Source of the DNA: a bacterium
Lineage (GTDB): Bacteria; UBA8248
DNA: 64,000 nt
Assembly: GCA_022825065.1 (NCBI GenBank)
Contig: JAJDYR010000037.1
Coordinates: 133,805 to 197,804, forward strand
Direction of reading: 5' to 3'
In this document: in pieces, positions 32,730 to 41,514 of the stretch
Layout: every line of letters starts with the position of its first letter
Position numbering within the stretch: the first letter of the stretch is position 1
Position numbers and translations under genes: made by a program
The notes under the pieces: model-generated
Seen by the model: the letters and a program-made list of their open reading frames with translations, nothing else
Told to the model about the DNA's origin: nothing
Database searches by the model: none

Positions 32730-33536
32730 ATGCTCGAGGGCAAGAAGGTCATCGTAACGGGAGGGGGCAGCGGCATCGGCCGCGCCACGTGCGTTCTCGC
32801 CGCCGCCGAGGGCGCCGACGTCGCCGTGGCCGACATCAACCCCGAGACCGCCGCCGAGACGGTCTCGATGGTTGAAAAACAAGGCGTTAAGGCGATCCTG
32901 ATCGAGATGGACACCTCGAAAAAAGCGGATGCCGAGCGCATGACGGCCGAAGCCCTGGACGCCTTCGGGACGATTGACGGCCTCGTCTGCTGCGCGATCA
33001 AGCTCGTGCCCGGAAAGCTCGAAGACCTGCTCGAGGCCGACTGGGACATGGTGATGGACATCGGTCTGAAGGGCTATTTCCTCTGCGCCCAGGCGGCGGG
33101 AAGGGCGATGCTCGAGAAGGGGAGTGGTTCCATCGTCTTCGTCTCCTCCATCGGCGGGATGCAGACCTACCCCCTCGCGGGCGCATACAGCGTATGCAAG
33201 GCGGGAGCCATCATGCTCAGCAAGCTCTTCGGCGTGGAGTGGGGCGACCGCGGCGTTCGCGCGAACACCGTCTCACCGGGCCAGGTGCGCACCCCGATGA
33301 CCGAAGCCATGTTCCAGGACCCCGAAATCGCGGCGGGCCGCGCCGCCGTCGTGCCGATGGGCCGCGTGGCCACGCCCGAGGACATCGCGGAAGGATGCGT
33401 TTTTCTGCTCTCGGACCGGGCGAGGTACGTCACCGCGGCGAACCTGCCCATCGACGGCGGGCAGGTGGAGAGCAAGATGATTCATACGCCCGGCAGGAAC
33501 TGGGGCGGCAGGAAAATAGAATATAAAACGACTTGA
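32730..33536 (+). CDS. Short-chain dehydrogenase/reductase A
   Basis: The 268-residue protein is a classical SDR: nucleotide motif TGGGSGIG (10-17), catalytic Tyr and Lys in YSVCK (Y153, K157), the Ser in VSSIGG and the PGQVRTPMTEA loop after strand 6. NNAG is replaced by VCCAIK, an unusual variant shared with the next gene (VNCAIR). The C-terminus DGGQVESKMIHTPGRNWGG is also mirrored there. A GGGGGATT tract precedes the ATG. Probable NAD(P)-dependent alcohol dehydrogenase of unknown substrate. Confidence 0.92.
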   Translation: MLEGKKVIVTGGGSGIGRATCVLAAAEGADVAVADINPETAAETVSMVEKQGVKAILIEMDTSKKADAERMTAEALDAFGTIDGLVCCAIKLVPGKLEDLLEADWDMVMDIGLKGYFLCAQAAGRAMLEKGSGSIVFVSSIGGMQTYPLAGAYSVCKAGAIMLSKLFGVEWGDRGVRANTVSPGQVRTPMTEAMFQDPEIAAGRAAVVPMGRVATPEDIAEGCVFLLSDRARYVTAANLPIDGGQVESKMIHTPGRNWGGRKIEYKTT

Positions 33537-33551
33537 GAGAGGAGGTTCCAG

Positions 33552-34331
33552 ATGGGCCGTTTCGATGGAAATGTGTGCATCGTCGCCGGGGGCGCCCGGG
33601 GCATCGGCGAAAAGACGTGTGAGATGTATGTGGAACAGGGCGGCCGCGTGCTCATCGGCGACGTGAACGAGGAGTTGGGCGTCGAACTCGAGGGCAGGCT
33701 CGGCAAGGATAAAGCGGTGTTTCAGCGGCTCGACGTGTCGGATGAGGGCTCCTGCCAGGCGGCTGTTGAGCGTACTGTGGGCGAGTTCGGCGGCCTGGAC
33801 CACCTCGTGAACTGCGCCATCAGGATGGACCCCGCCCCGCTTGTCGATCTGCCTCTGGCGAGCTGGAAAATGGTGGTGGATGTGGGTCTTACCGGCATGT
33901 TCCTAATGTGCCAGGCGGCTGGCCGCTGGCTGATAGAGAACGAAAGGCCGGGCGTCATGGTGAACCTGTCGTCGAACGCGGGGGTTCAGCCTTACGGGAT
34001 GTCGGGTGCGTACAGCACGGTGAAGGCGGGCATCATCATGCTCTCCAAGCAATTGGGCATCGAGTGGGCGCGCAAGGGGATTCGCGTGAACGCCGTATGC
34101 CCCGGCCACACCGAAACGCCGCTGACCGCCTATCTGCAAGACCCCGAGATCAAAAAGGGCAGGAGCGACGTGACGCCTCTCGGCCGCGTGGGCCAGCCGG
34201 TGGATATCGCACACGGCATATTGTTCCTGCTGTCCGAGGAATCAGACTGGATCACGGCTTCGCGCCTCGACATCGACGGCGGCATACTGAACAGCGTCTA
34301 CAACCACATGCCGGGCAGGAAATGGGACTGA
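33552..34331 (+). CDS. Short-chain dehydrogenase/reductase B
   Basis: The 259-residue protein is a paralogue of the preceding SDR, 15 bp downstream with GAGGAGG before the ATG. It has AGGARGIG in place of TGxxxGIG, catalytic YSTVK (Y154, K158), LSSNAG and PGHTETPLTAY. Both enzymes lack the NNAG Asn-Asn pair and end in a similar HMPGRKW tail, so they arose by duplication and may act on related substrates or form a hetero-oligomer. Confidence 0.92.
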   Translation: MGRFDGNVCIVAGGARGIGEKTCEMYVEQGGRVLIGDVNEELGVELEGRLGKDKAVFQRLDVSDEGSCQAAVERTVGEFGGLDHLVNCAIRMDPAPLVDLPLASWKMVVDVGLTGMFLMCQAAGRWLIENERPGVMVNLSSNAGVQPYGMSGAYSTVKAGIIMLSKQLGIEWARKGIRVNAVCPGHTETPLTAYLQDPEIKKGRSDVTPLGRVGQPVDIAHGILFLLSEESDWITASRLDIDGGILNSVYNHMPGRKWD

Positions 34332-34408
34332 AAACGGGTGATTGAGAAATTGCACTCGCCCTGCTAGGCTGTTTCCGTTGTTCCGACCGCCCCTGCTTCG
34401 AGGCCGCA

Positions 34409-34840
34409 TTGAAAACAGCGCCATACTTGTTTCGTCCCGTCTATTGTCTCTCGGTCGTCGTTGCGGGCGCATTCATTGCGCTTGCCCCCGCTTCGTTGAC
34501 GCCCGTCGCCCGCGGCGCCATGGGGGTTTCCGCAATCACCGCCGTTCTCGTGTTTCATCCATCCATAGCGGAAGCCAGGCGTTTCGGCGGGGGCCGTTCG
34601 TTCGGCGGGTTCGGGCGGATGCGTTCTTTCGGCGCGCGTTCATTTTCGAGGCGAAGCTATGGCCGGGGTTACAGCCGGGGGTTCGCCGGCCGGCGCGGTT
34701 TGGGCGGTTTCGGCATGGGGATGGGTTTGGGCATGCTGGGAGGATGGGGATTCGGCGGGCTCGGTCTTTTCGGACTGGGCCGGATGCTGCTCTTTCCGCT
34801 CCTCTTGCTGTTCATCTTGAGGATGATGTCTCGACGTTGA
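34409..34840 (+). CDS. Small Gly/Arg-rich membrane protein resembling the N-terminus of Tim44-like proteins
   Basis: The 143-residue protein (TTG start) has a signal-anchor-like N-terminus (about 12-28), a second hydrophobic stretch, then EARRFGGGRSFGGFGRMRSFG and a Gly-rich segment ending in a membrane helix (LLFPLLLLFILRMM). Bacterial Tim44-domain proteins have the same Arg/Gly-rich start, but the Tim44 domain itself is absent here, so this may be a truncated or minimal relative. A DUF350 gene follows 32 bp later. Function unknown. Confidence 0.65.
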   Translation: MKTAPYLFRPVYCLSVVVAGAFIALAPASLTPVARGAMGVSAITAVLVFHPSIAEARRFGGGRSFGGFGRMRSFGARSFSRRSYGRGYSRGFAGRRGLGGFGMGMGLGMLGGWGFGGLGLFGLGRMLLFPLLLLFILRMMSRR

Positions 34841-34872
34841 ATACTACTTTTACTCGACAAGGAGTTTCTCAC

Positions 34873-35154
34873 ATGAAAAAAATCGCGATTGCAGTGGTTT
34901 TAAGTCTCATGACGCCGACATTGGCGTTTGCTCAGGGGATGCCTCGTATGGGCGTCGGCACGGGGCTCTTGCTTTCGATCGTATATGGCCTGGTCGGCAT
35001 CGCCTTGCTGATGATCGGGTACAAGATATTCGAGTGGATCACGCCATTCTCGGTAAACGATGCGCTATCGAAAGATCAAAACAGGGCTGTCGGTATCGTC
35101 GTGGGCGCGATATTCATCGGCGTGGCGCTCATCGTCGCAGCGGCGTTGGGATAG
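34873..35154 (+). CDS. DUF350 small inner-membrane protein
   Basis: The 93-residue protein has a signal peptide (cut near AFAQG, residue 21) and two membrane segments in one DUF350 repeat: SIVYGLVGIALLMIGYKIFE and AVGIVVGAIFIGVALIVAAA, joined by WITPFSVNDALSKDQN. AAGGAGTTTCTCAC precedes the ATG. It is probably co-transcribed with the Gly-rich membrane protein. No function is established for the family. Confidence 0.85.
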   Translation: MKKIAIAVVLSLMTPTLAFAQGMPRMGVGTGLLLSIVYGLVGIALLMIGYKIFEWITPFSVNDALSKDQNRAVGIVVGAIFIGVALIVAAALG

Positions 35155-35223
35155 TCGGGGATAAGTATTTCGGCCTTTGCGTCGAGAGCCTGAGACCATG
35201 TGTGAAGAAACGGGCCTGACGTG

Positions 35224-35925
35224 ATGATTCGACTCAAGGAAAAAGCGGATTTCAAGGTATCGCTCGCGGATTCGCTTTTTTTCTCTTTGCAGGGAGAAGG
35301 CGCGACCATCGGACGCCCCTCAATCTTCATCCGCTTGATGGGCTGCTCGGTGGGCTGCGCCTGGTGTGACACGAAGTATTCCTGGTCGGGGCCTCCGGTG
35401 GAAGAAGTTACGATCGCGGAAATTCTGGATTTTTGTCGGGAACACGAAGACGCCCAGGTGGTGGTGACGGGGGGAGAACCCCTCGAATCCCCGCAATTCC
35501 CAAGGCTTATCGAGGCGCTTCATGATGCGGGTTTGAGGGTGGAGGTGGAAACGGCGGGCCATGTTCCGCCGTCTGAAGACGTTCTCGAACGGGTGGATCA
35601 GTGGAACGTCTCGCCCAAGTTGAAATCGGCCCAAATCGCAGAGGAAAAACAGCCTGAAACCCTCGACTGGCTGCGTCGAGTAAAGGAACCCTACCTCAAA
35701 TTCGTGGTTCACCGCGCGGATGAACTCGATGAAATTGAAGCAGTTCTCGATAAATACGGCCTCGATGATTTTCCGCGGAATCGCGTCATCATCTCGCCTG
35801 GGGGCAAGGCGCGCGAGCAGATGGAACACAGATTGCTCCCCCTGGCGGAGGTTTCCATGGAGCGCGGCTTTCGGTTCACCCCCAGGCTGCACGTCATGCT
35901 GTGGGGAGACAAGCGTGGAGTCTAG
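35224..35925 (+). CDS. queE: 7-carboxy-7-deazaguanine synthase QueE
   Basis: The 233-residue radical-SAM enzyme converts 6-carboxytetrahydropterin to 7-carboxy-7-deazaguanine in queuosine synthesis. SLQGEGATIGRPSIFIRLMG precedes the cluster motif CSVGCAWC (C41, C45, C48; CxxxCxxC), and VVTGGEPL is the GGE SAM-binding motif. ATG at 35224 is taken; a GTG codon directly precedes it. Other queuosine genes are not in the window. Confidence 0.95.
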   Translation: MIRLKEKADFKVSLADSLFFSLQGEGATIGRPSIFIRLMGCSVGCAWCDTKYSWSGPPVEEVTIAEILDFCREHEDAQVVVTGGEPLESPQFPRLIEALHDAGLRVEVETAGHVPPSEDVLERVDQWNVSPKLKSAQIAEEKQPETLDWLRRVKEPYLKFVVHRADELDEIEAVLDKYGLDDFPRNRVIISPGGKAREQMEHRLLPLAEVSMERGFRFTPRLHVMLWGDKRGV

Positions 35926-35965
35926 CTTCAGGCAACAGAGAATTCGATAGTATCCAGTGACAAGA

Positions 35966-35998
35966 AAACGCCCCCCAGGGATCAGCCTAGAGGGCGTT
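35966..35998. terminator. Bidirectional terminator between queE and the AOR gene
   Basis: AACGCCC (35967-35973) and GGGCGTT (35992-35998) form the outer stem, extended by CC..GG pairs. T-rich tails occur on both strands (TTCTTGATTT on plus, TTTTCTTG on minus). The flanking genes converge here. Confidence 0.75.
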
Positions 35999-36017
35999 CT
36001 TGATTTAGTTCAGGAAC

Positions 36018-37886
36018 TTAGGCCGGAAGGGCGATTCCTTCCTCCTCTGTGAGCCTGTCCCAATTCGCCTCGGTTCGTTTTTTTAACTCATCCATGAACT
36101 CGCGCGTCATGAAACTGGGCATTTTGACGTTTTCATTCGCCCCTTCGTACACGCGGGAGGGCACGTCGTATTCCTCATCGGTATAGCCCACCTTTTTCTC
36201 CAGCAAACGCCCTCTCAGGTAAGAACGCCTGATGGCCTGGTTCACGTCTTCTTCGGTCAGCGAGACGCCGAACATGTCGTTCAGGCTGTCGACGATATTC
36301 TCGTTGGGCGCGCCTGCGAATTTGCAGGTGCCGATGAGATCGTCCCTCGTATAGTAGATGCCGTTCAGGATGGCGTTTTCCCAGTAATCGATGTCCGTTT
36401 GCTGACCATCGAGGATGAGAAGCAAGAACGTGCGCATGCTCATGTGTCCGCCTGCCAGTGCCCAAGGGTAGCCCGGGTTGGTTTCGGGCAGATAGGCAGG
36501 ATATTCAAGTCCCTTGCCCTGCATGGCGAAAGAGAGGTCACCGCATTGCTGGGCCAGACGCATGGTGCCTTGCGCCAGTTCCTCGCACTCGCCCGCCGCC
36601 GCTTTGCGGATCAATTCCTCCATCTTTTTGGCGTCGCCGAAACGGATGTCATCAAGTACGGGTTTGTCGGGGTTTCGCTCGTTCCACTCCATGGCGTAGC
36701 TGATGGTGGCGCCCAGGCTGATGGCGTCGTAGCCCATGCGATCACCCAACTCCACGAGGTCCAGGGATTCTTCAGCATCATAGACGCCGCAGTTCGCCGT
36801 GATGAGGTCGAGCGGCTCATAGTCGAACTTGACCCTGAATTTCCCTTTCTTCGCCTTTCTTCCCTCGGCTGTCTCGCCCTCGGGCCTGTCGTATATGTTT
36901 TTGTGGCACGCGATGCCGCATTTGAAGCAGGATTCATCCTTGATAACGTAGGGTTCTTCAAAACTGCCGCGGTATAGCTGAACGGCGTCATCATTGCCCG
37001 GCGCCCAGAAGTTCCTCTCGGGTAGACAGCCCATGGGATGCAAACCCGCGATGTTTCGCCAGGTTCCGCCGCCGCCATCGGCCTTATGGGCATCGCGGTA
37101 GTTTTTGGAACCCGCGCCCCGGGAGATGACCTTGTTCGCTTCTTTGACGACGTTCGTTACGGCCGTTTTGTCATCTGGAGCCTGCGCGACGATGGCGATG
37201 AGGTTTTTGGAGCCCATCACGCCGCCGAAACCGCCGCGTCCGCAGAATCTCGGCTTGCATTCCCTCGTTTTAAGTTGGTTTTCCGTACTCAGAACGATGG
37301 ACGCCATGCGGTTCGTCTCAAAGTTCTCCCCAGGTGGGCCGATGACGGCAAAGTGCGCGTCGTCATATTCATCGGCGAGCGCCATCATCTTCTCGTGCGA
37401 ATCCTGACCCAGAAGAGGCGAAGCGTCCACGAGTTCCAGGCTCGGCGGGCCGCCAAGGGTATCGCTCTTTATCACCAGCGTGACGGGCTTCTCACTCCTT
37501 CCTGTGAAGATGATTTCGTCTATGCCCGCACAGGCCACCTTGGTTCCGAATTTGCCGGAGCCTGCCGAATACATGGCCGAAGGCGCACCGGCGAGCGTGC
37601 TCTTGAGCGGGCTGTAGCCGCCGAAGAACGTCCTCAGCCCCGTCATGAGGTTCGTCCCAGAAAAACAGCCGAGCTCCATAACGAGAGGGGAGGAGGGGGC
37701 ATAGGGGTCGGTTACATCGTGGTGGGAGAGAATTTTGAAAATCCTGCCGATCCCGCCCAGAAAATCCTCCAAATCCTCGCAGGGTTTCTCTTCCACCGTG
37801 ATGCTTCCACTGCTGAGATCAACGGTAGCGCTTCTGTACTTGTAATCGGTTGCAGAGTTATTCCCGTTTTTGGCGTCTGTCCACAT
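36018..37886 (-). CDS. Aldehyde:ferredoxin oxidoreductase family tungsten/molybdenum enzyme
   Basis: The 622-residue protein has the three-domain AOR layout. GCFSGTNLMTGLRTFFGG and CGRGGFGGVMGSKNLIAIVA bind the bis-pterin cofactor, CFKCGIAC near residue 318 supplies three Cys ligands of the 4Fe-4S cluster, and the Cys in GTCKFAG near 521 is the likely fourth. The family oxidises aldehydes (or related compounds) with ferredoxin and W or Mo. The next genes on the strand include a ferredoxin-reductase-like flavoprotein, a plausible electron partner. The substrate is not known. Confidence 0.93.
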   Translation of the reverse strand: MWTDAKNGNNSATDYKYRSATVDLSSGSITVEEKPCEDLEDFLGGIGRIFKILSHHDVTDPYAPSSPLVMELGCFSGTNLMTGLRTFFGGYSPLKSTLAGAPSAMYSAGSGKFGTKVACAGIDEIIFTGRSEKPVTLVIKSDTLGGPPSLELVDASPLLGQDSHEKMMALADEYDDAHFAVIGPPGENFETNRMASIVLSTENQLKTRECKPRFCGRGGFGGVMGSKNLIAIVAQAPDDKTAVTNVVKEANKVISRGAGSKNYRDAHKADGGGGTWRNIAGLHPMGCLPERNFWAPGNDDAVQLYRGSFEEPYVIKDESCFKCGIACHKNIYDRPEGETAEGRKAKKGKFRVKFDYEPLDLITANCGVYDAEESLDLVELGDRMGYDAISLGATISYAMEWNERNPDKPVLDDIRFGDAKKMEELIRKAAAGECEELAQGTMRLAQQCGDLSFAMQGKGLEYPAYLPETNPGYPWALAGGHMSMRTFLLLILDGQQTDIDYWENAILNGIYYTRDDLIGTCKFAGAPNENIVDSLNDMFGVSLTEEDVNQAIRRSYLRGRLLEKKVGYTDEEYDVPSRVYEGANENVKMPSFMTREFMDELKKRTEANWDRLTEEEGIALPA

Positions 37887-38020
37887 TTTTTCAGCCTACC
37901 TCCGATGAAAATGCCACATGGGATTCTAGAGTCACTTTATTGGCAAATGATTGTTTTTTTCAGCCCGTGATTATTCCGTGTTTTACCTGGTTGGGCAAGT
38001 GGACGGGCGTTGTGAAACTC

Positions 38021-39607
38021 TTAGAAAGCAACGGGTTCTTGAAATTCTCCAAAAACGCCGCGCAGCACATCCGTTATCTCCCCGATGGTGGCATATGCTT
38101 CCACCGCCTCGGAAATTGGCCCCATAAGATTCTCATCGCCCCTGGCGGCATCTTCCAGGCGTCTAAGGCTTTGTTCCGCCTGCGAGGAGTCTCGCTCTTT
38201 TCTTAATTTTTTCAGCTGTTTCTTCTGGCGTTCTTCAAGTTCAGAGTCGATCGTGAATATCTCTTGCGAGGGAGGTTCCTCTCGCGCATATTTGTTCACG
38301 CCGACGATGGTCTGTTCCTGTGCATCCACCGCTTTTTGCCAGCGGAACGCGCTCTCTGCCACCCACTTTTGCACTACGCCCCGTTGAATACACTCGACCA
38401 TACCGCCGCGCTCTTCCACGTCTTCGATAATCTGCGCCATCCCGTCTTCCATGCGGCCAGTCAAATTTTCCAGGTAATATGAACCACCAAAAGGGTCCGC
38501 CACGTCGGGTACGCCGCTTTCATGGGCGATGATCTGCTGGGTGCGCAGGGCAAGCAGGGCGCTTTCCTCGGTCGGCAACGCAAGCGCTTCGTCGTAAGCG
38601 CAAGTAAAGATGGTTTGGGCGCCTCCGAGTACTGCGGACAGCGCCTCATAGGTGACACGGACGATATTGTTTTCGGGTTCTTGCGCGGTGAGCGTGCTGC
38701 CGCCGCAAACGACGCCGAAGCGGAATAGCCAGCTTCTCTCGTTTTTGGCGCCAAAGCGCTCGCGCATGAGTTTGGCCCAAAGCGTCCGCATGGCTCTGTA
38801 TTTGGCGATCTCTTCGAAAAAATCCATATGGGTGTAAAAATAAAAACTGAGCCGGGGGGCAAACTCATCGATATCAAGTCCGCGCTCCAGGCATCTTTCC
38901 ACGTAGACGACAGCGTCCGCGAGGGTAAGGCCGCCTTCCTGGACGGCGGTTGCGCCGGCATCCCTGAAATGAGCGCCCGCGGCGCTGATAGTGTTGAACC
39001 TGGGCGTGTTTTTCACGCCATATTCGACAGTATCGACGATCAGCCTCAGGGAGGGCTCCGGCGGGAAAATCCAAGTGCCCCGGGAAACGTATTCTTTCAG
39101 GATGTCGTTCTGGATGGTGCCGGTCAGTTGAGCGGGTGGAACGCCTTGTTTTTTCCCCACTGCGATGTACATGGCATAGAGGATGGCGGCAGTTGAGTTG
39201 ATGGTGAAGGACGTGCTGATCTTATCAAGCGGGATACCTTGAAAGATGGTTTCCATGTCCGCCAGTGAGTCGATGGCAACGCCGACCTTGCCGACTTCAC
39301 CGGCTGATTTTTCATTGTCGCTGTCGAGTCCAAGTTGTGTCGGAAGGTCGAGAGCGACGGAAAGCCCGGTGTTTCCCTCGTCAAGCAGAAAGCGGTATCG
39401 CTGGTTCGTTTCTTCGGCTGTCCCGAAACCCGAATACTGGCGCATCGTCCACAAACGTTTTCTGTACATCTCGGGGTGAATGCCGCGCGTGAGAGGGTAT
39501 TCACCTGGTTTGCCCGGGTCATAGTTCCGAGGCATATCCCCGGGAGCGTAGGCGCTATCAACGGCGAGACCTGAGCGTGTTTTCAACTGTGGATGTTCAT
39601 TCGTCAT
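38021..39607 (-). CDS. Methylmalonyl-CoA mutase-type large subunit (no B12-binding domain)
   Basis: The 528-residue protein covers the TIM-barrel catalytic part of acyl-CoA mutases: TMRQYSGFGTAEETNQRYRF (substrate Tyr region), DLPTQLGLDSD, TGTIQNDILKEYVSRGTWIF with the Arg equivalent to the carboxylate-binding Arg of methylmalonyl-CoA mutase, and ADPFGGSYYLE. It ends without the DxHxxG cobalamin-binding domain, so a separate small subunit must exist elsewhere, as in archaeal-type and isobutyryl-CoA mutases. The retained Arg favours methylmalonyl-CoA. ATG at 39607 is chosen for the GGGGAGG site inside the end of the enoyl-CoA hydratase gene. Confidence 0.9.
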   Translation of the reverse strand: MTNEHPQLKTRSGLAVDSAYAPGDMPRNYDPGKPGEYPLTRGIHPEMYRKRLWTMRQYSGFGTAEETNQRYRFLLDEGNTGLSVALDLPTQLGLDSDNEKSAGEVGKVGVAIDSLADMETIFQGIPLDKISTSFTINSTAAILYAMYIAVGKKQGVPPAQLTGTIQNDILKEYVSRGTWIFPPEPSLRLIVDTVEYGVKNTPRFNTISAAGAHFRDAGATAVQEGGLTLADAVVYVERCLERGLDIDEFAPRLSFYFYTHMDFFEEIAKYRAMRTLWAKLMRERFGAKNERSWLFRFGVVCGGSTLTAQEPENNIVRVTYEALSAVLGGAQTIFTCAYDEALALPTEESALLALRTQQIIAHESGVPDVADPFGGSYYLENLTGRMEDGMAQIIEDVEERGGMVECIQRGVVQKWVAESAFRWQKAVDAQEQTIVGVNKYAREEPPSQEIFTIDSELEERQKKQLKKLRKERDSSQAEQSLRRLEDAARGDENLMGPISEAVEAYATIGEITDVLRGVFGEFQEPVAF

Positions 39608-39614
39608 TTCGCGG

Positions 39615-40394
39615 TTACCTCCCCTTGAAAACGGGGCTTCGCTTTTCAAAAAACGCTTTTACCGCCTCATCATGATCCTCTGACACCCAGAGATCCGCGA
39701 ATAGCGACGATTCCAAACTCGTCGTTTCATCCAGTGTATTTTCTAATCCGAATAAGAGCAATTCCTTCAAACAGCGAATCGCTCCTGGAGCGCTTTTGGA
39801 AATTTCTTCCACCATTGCTTTGGCGACGTGAAAACCGTCTCCTTTGGGCGCTACGGCGTTTGCGAGTCCCATCTTGAGCGCATCTTCGGGGCTCAGCTCT
39901 TTGCATGTGGTCAAAAGTTCCAGCGCCCGCCCGTAGCCGATTGTGCGGAGGAGACGCCCTCCGCCTCCCCAGCCCGTCATGAGACCGACGCGGGCTTGTT
40001 TGAAGCTCATGTAGGCGTGTTCTTCGATGATCCGCATGTCGCAAGCCATCGCGATTTCCGTCCCGCCTCCCAGGGCGTAACCATTCAATACGGCAATGAC
40101 GGGTACCGGCAACGCGGACAGACGCCCCAGGATTCCCTGCATCCGCCGGCTCATGCCCAACCCTGCCTCGCGAGATTCAAAAGACTGTAGCCACTTCAAG
40201 TCGCCGCCCGAGCAGAACGCCTCCTCACCCGCACCCGTGAGGATGACAGCTCTCAGTTCGCGAGATGCTTCGAGGGTGTCGAGAGCATCGGTGAGCCCCT
40301 GCATGATGTCTTCGTTGATGGCGTTACGAACGTCTTTTCTGTTGAACTTCAGTGTGGAGAATGCGCCCTCGGCTTCATGGATAAAATCTGGCAT
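39615..40394 (-). CDS. Enoyl-CoA hydratase/isomerase family protein
   Basis: The 259-residue crotonase-fold protein has the oxyanion-hole segments FCSGGDLKWL and GYALGGGTEIAMACDMRI. RVGLMTGWGGGGRLLRTIGYGRALELL continues as in the family (quoted in part). The usual second catalytic Glu is replaced in the GWGGGGRL region, so isomerase, hydratase or decarboxylase activity cannot be chosen. It sits 7 nt upstream of the mutase start. Confidence 0.92.
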   Translation of the reverse strand: MPDFIHEAEGAFSTLKFNRKDVRNAINEDIMQGLTDALDTLEASRELRAVILTGAGEEAFCSGGDLKWLQSFESREAGLGMSRRMQGILGRLSALPVPVIAVLNGYALGGGTEIAMACDMRIIEEHAYMSFKQARVGLMTGWGGGGRLLRTIGYGRALELLTTCKELSPEDALKMGLANAVAPKGDGFHVAKAMVEEISKSAPGAIRCLKELLLFGLENTLDETTSLESSLFADLWVSEDHDEAVKAFFEKRSPVFKGR

Positions 40395-40450
40395 GGATAC
40401 CCCTAGAGATTTTGCCTACGAGAACCGAGGGGATTTGGGAGACGTAGGTC

Positions 40451-41395
40451 TTACCAGTATTTCTCGTAATGGATGTTTCCCTTTGTTTGGCCATAGTCCA
40501 TCGTGAAGCCGCGATCTTCCATGATCTGAATGACGCCCGGCGAGCCTTCGGGCCATATCTTCTCGCCTTCACGAACTTTCGGGATGCCGATCATGGCGGG
40601 GTTCCCGCACAAGAACAGATGCGTGTTCGCAGGGTCCATCTTGCGGCCGAGGTTTTCCTCGAACATGCCCGTGGCCAGATAATCCTGCACATATACCTTC
40701 TTGTTGATGGTATCTGCCTCGCGCGTAGTGAGCGCGTGATATGAAAGCTGGGGGTATTTCTTCTCAAGTTCTCTATAGAGGGGTTCGTATGCGAGGTCGT
40801 TTTTGTACCGAACCACGTTGATGCTGGCTATTTGCCCTTTGTAGCCCGTTCGAAGCAGTTCCCATATCATGTGGTTGTGCGGGCCTTCTCCCGTCCCCGT
40901 GCCTGCGAAGACGACAAGAGAGTTGTCGTTATCCCGAATATCGTTCATGCATTCGAGTGTGTATTCGCCGGTAAATTTTTGACCCATGTGGATGCGATTA
41001 CCAGGTTTCAGAAGAAAGAGCCTTGGCGTGAGCAGAGGCGCAGGCTCGCCTTGCTCGCCGATGACCAGGACGATGTAGAATTCCAGGAAATCCAGGTCGT
41101 CTGGTGGAAATAGTTCTCCCGCTCCGTTTACCACCGGATGGGACACGGAATAGGCGCGCCTACCTAATCGCCTGATTCTTTTTTCGTCCAGTTCCTTTTC
41201 CTTGACGGCCTCTTCGTGGCGGGGTTCCCAGTTGCCCAGGCCCAGCGTCGTATATTGTCCCGATTTGTATTCGGGAAAGTCGAAATCGGGTTTTACGCGA
41301 AAACACGCTAGCGACTCATGCTGCCAGACGATATCGACAACTGTGGCATTGTAGTGTTTCTCCCTTAACTCCTGTTTTGTTGCATCATCAAGCAT
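40451..41395 (-). CDS. Ferredoxin-NADP reductase-like FAD/NAD(P)-binding oxidoreductase
   Basis: The 314-residue flavoprotein has the FNR layout: YKSGQYTTLGL and RRAYSVSHP (FAD-binding RxYS), then GNRIHMGQKFTGEYTL, the NAD(P) motif VVFAGTGTGEGPHNHMIWEL and the terminal region HLFLCGNPAMIG, ending in IHYEKYW with a C-terminal aromatic residue. It transfers electrons between NAD(P)H and ferredoxin or flavodoxin. It may serve the AOR-family enzyme encoded in the same gene run, which is inference. Confidence 0.92.
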   Translation of the reverse strand: MLDDATKQELREKHYNATVVDIVWQHESLACFRVKPDFDFPEYKSGQYTTLGLGNWEPRHEEAVKEKELDEKRIRRLGRRAYSVSHPVVNGAGELFPPDDLDFLEFYIVLVIGEQGEPAPLLTPRLFLLKPGNRIHMGQKFTGEYTLECMNDIRDNDNSLVVFAGTGTGEGPHNHMIWELLRTGYKGQIASINVVRYKNDLAYEPLYRELEKKYPQLSYHALTTREADTINKKVYVQDYLATGMFEENLGRKMDPANTHLFLCGNPAMIGIPKVREGEKIWPEGSPGVIQIMEDRGFTMDYGQTKGNIHYEKYW

Positions 41396-41514
41396 TCATG
41401 CCCTCATCTGAAATTTGAATCTGAATAACAAAGCGCATTACAGCCCAACCGCAGGCGAATACTACCCAATTCGCTTGAGAAGATATAGCCTTGAGTGTCA
41501 ATTTTTTTAGAAAT

